The notes under the pieces: generated by a model
Databases searched by the model: none
Told to the model about the DNA's origin: nothing
What the model saw: the letters and a program-made list of their open reading frames with translations, nothing else
Program-made: the position numbers and the translations under genes
Assembly (NCBI GenBank): GCA_036244855.1
Contig: BQKZ01004058.1
Coordinates: forward strand, 4,603 to 58,158
DNA from: Temnopleurus reevesii
Lineage: Eukaryota > Echinodermata > Echinoidea > Temnopleuroida > Temnopleuridae
Length of the DNA: 53,556 nucleotides
Direction: 5' to 3'
In this document: piece after piece, positions 45,830-53,556 of the stretch
How positions within the stretch are numbered: the stretch's first letter is position 1
Layout: each line of letters begins with the position of its first letter

Positions 45830-46060
45830 GAGTTTCGGCGGTCTTGTCAGCTGAGTAACCTTTGACCTCTTGTTAATGGAGGGAGAAAATTTGTTGACAA
45901 ATGCGCTTGGTGCTTGGGTTGGCAGGGATTATTAGGAGCTAGTCCCCAGGCGTCGTAGGGACCGCGTTTTGAGTCGACGGCCGTAATGACAACAGGCTGC
46001 CTGGCCCGGCGAATTGAAGACAAATTGAAGACGTAGATGGGCAAGGGAGGGAGGACGAAG
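45830..46060. promoter_or_regulatory. low-repeat block with Otx-type site
   Basis: GC-balanced sequence with CpGs (cgtcgtagggaccgcgtttt; gagtcgacggccgtaatgac). Contains GGATTA (45926-45931), TGACCT and several TGTCA/TGACA elements. Candidate regulatory element by composition and motif content only. Confidence 0.3.
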
Positions 46061-46724
46061 GGCGGAGGATGATTAGAGAATGAGGATGAAGATGGGGAGG
46101 ATGGAGGGAGAGAAAGCCGACTTAATACCGGGATAGAAACTTTGATGGATGAGGACCGGTTAGCAAATGATTACAAGCAATCCGTACAATCAAGTGAATG
46201 AGTTTAAAACAGATTGCCGGGAATGAATCGGTCGAATGGACTGGTCTTTTGAAAGATTGTTGGTAGATGAGATGGTCGAATGGACTGCTCTGAGTGTCTT
46301 GCAGTGAATGACTTTAAATGGATTGTAAGATGATGAGATGCTTAAATGTAGTGATGAGAATCTGTTTGAGGAAAGTGATGGGGCACATGGTAAAAGGTAG
46401 CGGGACCAAACTGATGATAAGATTTTTAAGTACGTTTAAAAGGTATGATTATCTTTCATTATAATTTATTGTTTAAATATTTTTTCCATGAGAAGGTAGG
46501 CCCCTTCTCCAAAATTGTATGGAATGGCTAAATGAGATGGTTTAGAGAAAAATCACCAGTAACTGAAAATTTCAAGGATTTCCTGTAAGTTTGAAGAATA
46601 AAATGCCTCCAAAATTAAAAATTGTCACATATCAGATTGTGTTTTGGATATCTTGCAAAATTTTGCACTTTGGATATCATGCAAGAGTTACTATGATGTG
46701 AAAGGTAATGGTTTCAAATGCAAC

Positions 46725-46860
46725 GCTTTCTCTCTCTCCCTCTCCTTTTCTCTCTCCCTCTCCCTTTGTCTCTCCCCTCTCTCCCTTTCTCGCTCCCTCT
46801 CCCTATTTCCCTTCCCCTCTCTCCTCTGTCTCAAACTTCCCCATCACTCTCTCCCCAACT
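46725..46860. repeat. TC-rich tract
   Basis: Pyrimidine tract of CTCTCCCT type leading directly into the duplicated segment at 46838. Confidence 0.88.
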
Positions 46861-47206
46861 CCCAAGTGCCCTGCGAACTTCACCTTGATTTTGATGTGGA
46901 GGGTAGCGGTCTCTTACCGACCAATTTACTGCAGGAGTACCCTACTAATGCAGCCGAACGGTTACAAGCTGCCGATTGATACATGTATTGTAACCCCTCC
47001 ATAGGGAGACCATGGACTTCANTCCCCATCACTCTCTCCCCAACTCCCAAGTGCCCTGCGAACTTCACCTTGATTTTGATGTGGAGGGTAGCGGTCTCTT
47101 ACCGACCAATTTACTGCAGGAGTACCCTACTAATGCAGCCGAACGGTTACAAGCTGCCGATTGATACATGTATTGTAACCCCTCCATAGGGAGACCATGG
47201 ACTTCA
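46838..47206. other. exact 184-bp duplication across a single N
   Basis: 46838-47021 and 47023-47206 read identically along their length, from tccccatcactctctcccca to agaccatggacttca, separated by one N at 47022. Such a join is typical of two contig ends that overlap but were not merged. The true sequence probably has one copy. Confidence 0.85.
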
Positions 47207-47659
47207 TCTGAGGGAAGAGTTTAGACGAGTTGAATTAGGACTCTTGCTACCTGTTCACACTCCCCAAATTTACATTATTATAGTTCTGGTAACGAAAGTT
47301 CATTAATCTAAAGGTTTAAAAAGTTTCAATGTTTGGAATATCATTCTGACGGTTTAAAGGTAAGGTCAAGAATCAATTAAGAATTTAGCTGATTTAGCTG
47401 TTGTGGGTGAATTTCAACACTACAAAGAGTAGGCCTATATTATACTCTATTATTTTGGTGTGATAGGATAATGAACATTTTAGATTTGGAGTACTGAACC
47501 TTCAGAATAATGTTAAAAGATTTTCTGATTGATGAGCTTTTCCCGGGTATTAAAAGGAACAAAACTAAAGCCATCATATTTGATGAAGAATGAACACATG
47601 AACAACAAACATCATTCAAGTATTTCCGCATTGTTAAGTGTTGCTATAGGTTAAGATTT

Positions 47660-48105
47660 GTTGTGTGAGGACAGCGTCAGATAATGAATAAGAAAAGTGT
47701 CTAACTAAGTATGTGTATGAAAAATGGTATGAGGGTTGTCTGAACAGCACCAGACAGTGATTAAAAGATGTCACTTTGGTTTGATGTAGATTCAGCTGTA
47801 CATCAGAAAATTGTATGAGAATTGTATGAGGATGGTCTGAACAGCACCAGATAATGACTAATGAATGTGTTTTTTGCTTGAATAGAGATCCAAGAACCTG
47901 TATCTAAAATTGCATGATAGTTGTTATGAGAATTGTCTGTACAGCACCAGACAATGACTAATAAATGTGATTATGGATTGAATGAAGAAGATCCACCCAA
48001 TGAGCTGTATCTAGAAATTGTATGAGGATTGTCTGAACAGCACCACAGACGATGACTAAGAGTTGTGAGTTTGGCTTGGATAAAAATCCAAGTACGTGTA
48101 TCGGA
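47660..48105 (+). repeat. ~100-bp minisatellite
   Basis: 'gtctgaacagcaccaga' and variants at about 47738, 47839, 47935 and 48030 (and a diverged start near 47668), each followed by 'taatgactaa' and a 'gaa(t)gaagatccaa' motif. Confidence 0.85.
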
Positions 48106-48599
48106 GCATATAGCGTACACCCCCTCAACAATTAGAGAGAGATTGGGAGCTCACGAAGCCATCTGATTGGTTGCATATGTGGGCTTGTTATTGTATTTGG
48201 GTAAATGGTTGTGAAGTTTTCCTTTTGGATTGTAAGGTGATGAGATGAAGGTTGGAACAAGAATTGGAATAATCCACCCAAAATGTTGGCTAAAACAGTG
48301 ATATTCTGGCACAGATTCATTATGTACTGCTTTACACTATATACACAAAAAGTTTGGGATCACTTTTGAATTATTTCATCTCATTATTAGCCCAGTTTTG
48401 AGGATGTTTAGTGGAGTTAGAGACCTCGTACAACAACTGAAATCACTCATTTGTATGAACAAGATTAAAAGTGTGATCGATAAACATGCAAGACAGTTAT
48501 AAAAATTGTCATGTTGATTTGAGAGTGATCCCTGATGTTTTTTGCATCATGTATTTTGATTGAATATTTTAGTTCAGATCGATATACTTCACAGGTACA

Positions 48600-48731
48600 G
48601 TAAGATTCGTCTTTAGCTTGATCTTGTGAACAGATAGCCTTTATAGACAGGTTTTGATACATACAATTTGATCATAAAAGGTGACAAAATATGACCAATG
48701 TGGACAGGTAGCTGTAGGGACAGGTTTAAGT
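48600..48731 (-). repeat. dispersed repeat related to the window's 3' end
   Basis: On the minus strand it reads TTAAACCTGTCCCTAC, then gctacctgtccacattggtc and aaaacctgtctataaaggct, matching the 'ttaaacctgttcacagc' and 'acctgtctatagtgacc' phrases at 53392-53556. Confidence 0.65.
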
Positions 48732-49093
48732 TCAAGGTGCTTTATTTGGCAACTACTTTATACACATTACTCTGTTTGCCATTAGGAATTACATTCATCT
48801 AGAATATGTTAACATCTACTCAAGACAACACAAAATTGGTAAACAAATTTAACAAACAATTATAAGTTATGTATATACTTCTGTATATATAGCTCATTTA
48901 GAAGTAAATTAGTAAGAAAATTTGATAAACAACATTTAGTTCTGTTGTATATGTATGGGTTATTTTTATGAGATGAAAAAAGCACAGGGCATTCAGACAG
49001 TATTCTTAGCAATAGCAAAGCATGAAAAGTTAATGGCTCTCGGATTTTCAATTTCACATTATGCCCCATTCAGATAGTACAAAAACAATAATA

Positions 49094-49190
49094 CTGTTCA
49101 ACCTTGATATAAAAGGTATTATACTGATATAACAAACTGTCATGTAACGAGGTGAATTTCAGCGCCATATCTCTTTGTTTTTTCTATTGT
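49094..49190. mobile_element. diverged relative of the 51958 MITE
   Basis: 'actgttcaaccttgatataa' and 'actgatataacaaactgtca', then gccatatctctttgttttttct resemble acctcgttataatgag, actgatataacgagat and ccatctctttgtag of the element at 51958-52132. Confidence 0.6.
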
Positions 49191-50090
49191 ATTTATGACA
49201 TGACATTATAAAAAGGAAATTTTGCTGGTGAAAAAGACCTCATGAATTAAACTGTAGTAAGAATTGAGCCCATAACTCTGTGTGTCTGTACGGTGATGTT
49301 GAAATAGGTCCAGATCCATGCAATATACTTTGAGATTCAGCCAAGCCTTGGTCATAAACCTAGATAGCCTCCAACTTGACTCAAGATAAAAGTGGCCAAT
49401 TTGACCTACTTCCCGTCAAAATTAGGCCATTGAACTGAAAATTCTACAGCGGACTCATGATAGTACCTTGAATGTGAGGTAGGTTGAAGAAGGATGTACT
49501 TTACAATATCCTGGTGGAAAATTCGGCTCAGTACATAGCAAACTGTTCAGGTATGTTTAAAAAAAACCCACCTTTTAAAACAACTGGAACATCGTATATC
49601 TTCTTCAAACTCTTTCATTTAAGCACACTGATACCTTTTTCAAAGGTATGATGTACGATATAAGAACTGTCTTATTATTCAAATCATACTATTCCTACTA
49701 ACCTTCAATCAGCCCTTAAACTTTTCAAGTCATTTTATGATTCATAGAGGGATACAAAAATAAAAAGAGATCAATAAATAACTACAAACAGGAGAATGTT
49801 ATGAAATGCACCCATTTCCTGAGAAGAATTTTCTTTATCCATTGCATTTGCATTGAGTTTTTATAGTTCCCCCCAAAAAGGATTCAAGATCTTTTACTGC
49901 GACACACAGAGGCTTACCAGAAACATATTACTTCTGTGCATTTTTCTTCATCATTGATGCTATCCATTAACACAACTGTTTCTTCAGAGACAGGTAGATG
50001 TGTAAAGGTGTTATTGTGTTCCAAATAACAATAGGTGCCAAAATAATTGAAGGATGTTAATATCACCTGATACGGACATTTGTGCAATGC

Positions 50091-50150
50091 CGAATTACCG
50101 CGATCCTGACATCGATGTCCAAACATCAATGTCGGGATCAGCCTAATTCG
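50091..50150. repeat. compact 60-nt hairpin
   Basis: Two 28-nt arms around a 4-nt loop (ccaa, 50119-50122). The inner 17 bp (GATCCTGACATCGATGT / ACATCAATGTCGGGATC) pair with two deviations, one of them a G-U wobble, and the outer CGAATTA / TAATTCG pair perfectly. A small palindromic element or a structured RNA; the loop is too short for a usual animal pre-miRNA. Confidence 0.7.
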
Positions 50151-50499
50151 TAGTGCGGACACAATATTTGGTGATTCTGATTGCGATCCAAATCACACTT
50201 TGTGACAGTAGTGCCTACACTACCTGTCGCAATACTATTCTTTGTTTACCTGTTATCACTGTAAAGTGCAGGGCAATGGTTCCACTGTGGGGTCACCAGA
50301 TCCTCTGCCGGTAACATAAAAGATGCAATTAAACTTACGATAAATACTAATCGCAAGTCCATGGCAAAACATGTACCATAGAGATAGAATTAATTTTCAT
50401 TTTTTAATCTTTTGTAATGTTACAGGCACCATATCTATAGATGTGAGCTTTTATAGTGATGACAGGTAGCAAAGGATTCTAGCTTGTATTATATGTGCA

Positions 50500-50860
50500 T
50501 CTGTTCTATTTCACTCAATCCTCTCCTTACTGTCTCTCTGTTTCTATCAGAATCTGTCTCTCTGTCTAGATACATCTGATCATCCTATTACTGTATCCTT
50601 GATCATTCTCTATTTCCTATTTCTTTTCTTTCTCTTTCCATCTCAGTTTCTTTCATCTCTTGCTACTCATTTGCCTATTTGCTCTCCCATTTCTAGCTTT
50701 TTTTTTTCTTTTTTTTTCTTCTCCTATTTCTCTCAATCAGTCTGTTTCCGTTCACGTTTTTCTTCTTATCTTTCTCAATTTATCCCTCCAATCCTCTCTG
50801 TACCTTCTATCTCTCCATCTCCTTCCTTCTCTCTATCTCTCTGCCATAGTCCCTGCATAG
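50500..50860. repeat. TC-rich tract
   Basis: Pyrimidine-rich sequence with poly-T interruptions (50695-50722). The two overlapping open frames reflect this composition. Confidence 0.85.
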
Positions 50861-51380
50861 TCCCAGAGATTAAGAACCGTGTTGGGTGTCCAATAGGGTA
50901 TTACAGCCCGGCTTGTAAGGGTCTTCAAACATTGGCAGTATATATTAGCAGCAGCTCAGTGTCCGTTTCAACAGGTAGCGTGCTCGCCGAGTGACAGAAC
51001 TCCGTATCACTTACACTAGTTTGCATATTCATGTTGGCCGGGCGCGAGCGAGATTAGAATTGCGTTCTATTATTTGTTCTTGAGTTTATGGAATGATGTT
51101 CATAAGGGCCATGGGCTCCGAACGAAACCAAATTGGGTGCATTTTCGTTGAGCGGGTAGTAATTGGTGAGATACTGGTAATCTCGATAGGAAGACATTTT
51201 CACACTTTATTCATTCTGTAGTGCTGTCCTGTCAATTTAGCGCCCTCATTGAATTCGGATGTGTAAAACGGGTCACGTTCTTGTAAGGAGATTATTTCCT
51301 CTATCAGATGGTTTACGATACTCAAGTTCTTCGCTCTCGTCGTCTCCAATGTGAGGTATTCGCGAGGAAGACTTGCCATT
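50860..51380. promoter_or_regulatory. low-repeat block with octamer-like site
   Basis: GC-balanced, CpG-containing (gtgctcgccgagtgac; ggccgggcgcgagcgag), unlike the flanks. Contains gtttgcatattcatg near 51020, close to a POU octamer (ATGCAAAT) on the minus strand. Candidate enhancer of eya; conservation not tested. Confidence 0.3.
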
Positions 51381-51957
51381 CAGAAATCCAGAACTATTTT
51401 ATTTACCGTAAGGCTAAGGCTTTACGTTATGGCAAAAGACTGTTGCTGATGAAAAACTGCAGGCCTGCAATGCAAGGTCTATCACTAAAGAACCATGTAG
51501 CAAACATTAATTGACCCTTCTCAATCTCTGAAGTCATCTTTTGTATGGTTCCTTTTATAAATGAGATATTATAATTATTTATCCAAGAGGTTTTATGAGC
51601 CAATATGTACAAACGCCAAGCTGCAGCTAGAATGCCACAAAAGCATTTGTTTTGATCAGATAGTTTAGTTTTACAATCCCACAGTATGTTTGACTGTGCA
51701 TGCACTGTCTCGTCAAACTCAAAATAACAGCAAAATATTTACCCTAAAATCATGCTATATCAAGTAGCACAGGTTTTTTGTATGCACACTGCTCATGGTT
51801 TTTATATTATTACTCTGGTCTATGTACTCCTAGACGATTTCACCAAAATTGTTGTTATTCCTTATAACTACCCCCCTCCCCTCTCCCTGACATAAGTTTT
51901 GTGTGTGTTGAAAGCATCATAGAAAAAAAAACACTTTAACTCATTAGGGTACTGGTA

Positions 51958-52132
51958 CAGTCCCACCTCGTTATAATGAGCACTGATATAACGAGATCTT
52001 GTTATAACAAGGTAGTTTTCCTGGTTCCATCTCTTTGTAGTTTATTGTATTTTGGCCCTGATATAACAAGGTTTTGATATAAAGAGATAATTTCTCTGGT
52101 CCCAAGGACCTTGTTATAATGAGGTTTGACTG
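51958..52132. mobile_element. pogo/Tigger-like MITE
   Basis: 175 bp flanked by TA on both sides (51956-51957 and 52133-52134). Left end CAGTCCCACCTCGTTATAAT, right end reading inward from the minus strand CAGTCAAACCTCATTATAAC, so the termini are inverted repeats of about 24 bp. Termini starting CAGT..ACCTC.TTATAA with TA duplications are characteristic of pogo/Tigger elements of the Tc1/mariner superfamily. Internal copies of the gatataac motif suggest a palindromic origin. No transposase. Confidence 0.82.
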
Positions 52133-52239
52133 TACAACTATTGATAATGTGAATCATGGATGATATAAACAACATCAATAAATCTATTTCTCATTGCTCT
52201 CTATCCTAAAAGCAAGCATATACACATACAGATGTAGGA

Positions 52240-52430
52240 TCCATGTTATAACCCCATGGCCCGAGCGGCTTGCCACACGCACAATAAAGAAGTTTAGCCG
52301 CAGAAAAGGTTAAGAGCTGCGATGAGAGAAGCTCTCGATGCCTCCCCCTACGGATTAACAAAAGAGAAGTGAACGCTACCTCCGTCCACCCCACCCCGCC
52401 CCTGTGGATTAGCAAAGAGAAGGGAAGATG
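52240..52430. promoter_or_regulatory. block with paired GGATTA sites
   Basis: Two copies of a module GGATTAnCAAAnGAGAAG at 52352 and 52406, 54 bp apart, in GC-richer sequence. GGATTA is the bicoid-class (Otx/Pitx) core and AACAAAAG resembles a Sox site. Regulatory role inferred. Confidence 0.3.
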
Positions 52431-53284
52431 AAGAAGAGAATGAAGTTGGCGAAAGTTCCTTTCATTATCCTGATGGTCTGACGATTCCGTCTAACCATTT
52501 ATTGCATTCCCTCCTCGCTCTTATACTCATTGCAAAAGTGCACTTTCTTCTCTCAAAAGATGGCCAAAGAAGTAAGATGTTGGGCAGGGAATCTAGGTTA
52601 ATAGTTTTGTAGTTTTTGAAGGTGATGAAAGTATCTTGTAATAACTTCTCATGGTTTGGTGGAATGCATTGATTGGTTTTCGTTCTGCTGTTTCTGTCTT
52701 GTTTTAGGGTCGTGTAATGAAACACAGTGACAGTAAGACATTGGGGTATTTTAAGAGGGGGGGGGGGGCTTTTTTTTAAAAAAAAGGAGGGGCTTGGAGG
52801 GGGCTCACATGCTTCAAAATCAAATCCTGCATTCCATGTTCAATATTAATATTACATTTCTACTAATGTTACTTACGATTATTTTGTTTTTGCATTTTAT
52901 CTTTCCTTGTTGTAAAGTTGCCAATGTCTCACAGTCTGTATCTACACTTCATTTGAAAAGCTGGAATATAGATAAATTTTCCATTCATAGAATAAGCCGT
53001 CATATATTTCAAGTTTCTTATTGATGGGGTTTTCACTGTATGTTTAGTTTGCGTATAGTTTTGATACTTTTTGAGTGACTGTGTGTTTACCTTGAAGATT
53101 TCTAAGAATGGATATTTTTTTCTGTCTCTCTATTCAGGTACTGAGAAAATTTAGCATTCAACTTTCCACTTTCAAAACTATGTTGTCTCATGTTGGATTA
53201 TGATTTAAAAAGTCTGTTTAAAATACATGTTGTGATATTTGAGTAATTACCATATTCCTTTCACCTTGTTTTCTTTTTACCCAG

Positions 53285-53374
53285 GATGCTCCAGCGGCTG
53301 TTTCATTAGGGTTACGGATGGAGGAGATGATCTTCAATCTAGCTGACATGCATCTGTTTTTCAATGATTTAGAG
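53285..53374 (+). CDS. eya: eya Eya-domain exon ([15 protein letters not shown])
   Basis: Exon of 90 nt between acceptor ttttctttttacccag and donor gtgagt, phase 0 at both ends. It encodes residues 282-311: [19 protein letters not shown], then [11 protein letters not shown]. It directly continues the Eya domain from the previous exon with no residues missing compared with the vertebrate order (…RYGR then [15 protein letters not shown]…). This is the last visible exon. The remaining roughly 200 residues of the Eya domain, including the later HAD motifs, must lie downstream of the window. Confidence 0.97.
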
Positions 53375-53391
53375 GTGAGTGGCATTACACA

Positions 53392-53556
53392 TACAGTTAA
53401 ACCTGTTCACAGCAACCTGTCTATAGTGACCACCTGTCTATAGTGACCACCTGCCTATAGTTGCCAGCTCAATGTATTCCCTTTTGATGAAAATGTCTGT
53501 TATATAACCTGTCTATGGGAGTCACAGGTGTACAGTAGCCACTTTTTTCTGTTTCC
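53392..53556 (+). repeat. CCTGTCTATAGTGACCA repeat at window end
   Basis: Begins acagttaaacctgttcacag, then contains three tandem 17-nt units of the type acctgtctatagtgacc, and runs to the window edge with another cctgtctatggga. Related to 48600-48731. Starts 18 nt after the last eya donor. Confidence 0.75.

Larger units (their letters stand above)
28678..53284 (+). other. eya giant intron (24.6 kb)
   Basis: GT-AG intron inside the Eya domain; the protein is continuous across it, so no exon is missing. It holds purine/pyrimidine tracts (29800-30260, 33050-33730, 41868-42225, 46725-46860, 50500-50860), minisatellites (31880-32310, 32990-33640, 34320-35340, 47660-48105), SINE copies (40200-40478, 41140-41350, 45545-45665), several MITEs, two assembly defects and low-repeat blocks listed separately. 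Stretches 28680-29780, 30330-31000, 35400-36110, 39270-40190, 42530-43400 and 48740-50080 are AT-rich with nothing further that I can name. Confidence 0.88.

Overview
This is a piece of an animal genome. Its only recognisable gene is an Eyes absent (Eya) homologue on the + strand, entered after its 5' end and left before its 3' end. Eight GT-AG exons (8793-8868, 15690-15859, 16934-17050, 17634-17716, 18668-18827, 27840-27994, 28594-28677, 53285-53374) join in one open frame of 311 codons. The reading phase matches at all seven junctions. The product has the variable Tyr/Ser/Thr/Gln-rich transactivation region with the YPHILPTP block, then a basic and proline linker (RRNNPSPPP), then the first 58 residues of the Eya domain with the HAD catalytic signature DLDET. 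Initiator, promoter, most of the Eya domain and the polyadenylation site are outside the window.

Eya proteins act with Six and Dach factors in the retinal determination network as transcriptional co-activators, and they carry a haloacid-dehalogenase-type phosphatase domain. The organism is most likely an echinoderm, probably a sea urchin. This is inferred from a divergent deuterostome-like Eya, very long introns (24.6 kb before the last visible exon), abundant short SINEs and MITEs, and many poly-C and (TC)n tracts. The sequence does not prove the taxon.

Layout: 1-8792 is intron or 5' flank with MITEs, SINEs and a large TC tract. 8869-15689 is an intron with a GC-richer candidate enhancer (9490-10040), SINEs, a SINE-containing duplication and a 955-base assembly gap. 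15690-18827 is a cluster of four transactivation-region exons, with a long GAT microsatellite, a NAGNAG acceptor and a 27-bp perfect inverted repeat in its introns. 18828-27839 is a 9 kb intron with a 554-bp foldback element, nested MITEs, a ~160-bp tandem array, several low-repeat candidate regulatory blocks and a 175-bp satellite running almost to the next acceptor. 27840-28593 holds the linker exon followed by two decayed tandem copies of it. 28678-53284 is a giant intron with minisatellites, SINEs, a pogo/Tigger-like MITE, two further assembly defects and several candidate regulatory blocks.

No second gene, no classical RNA gene and no CRISPR or prokaryotic feature is seen. The most interesting points are the exon-6 triplication bracketed by satellite DNA, the tandem acceptor at exon 4, the phase-symmetric exon 3, a set of small MITE families that can be defined from copies inside this one window, a compact hairpin at 50091-50150, and an exact 184-bp duplication across a single N that is probably a misassembly.
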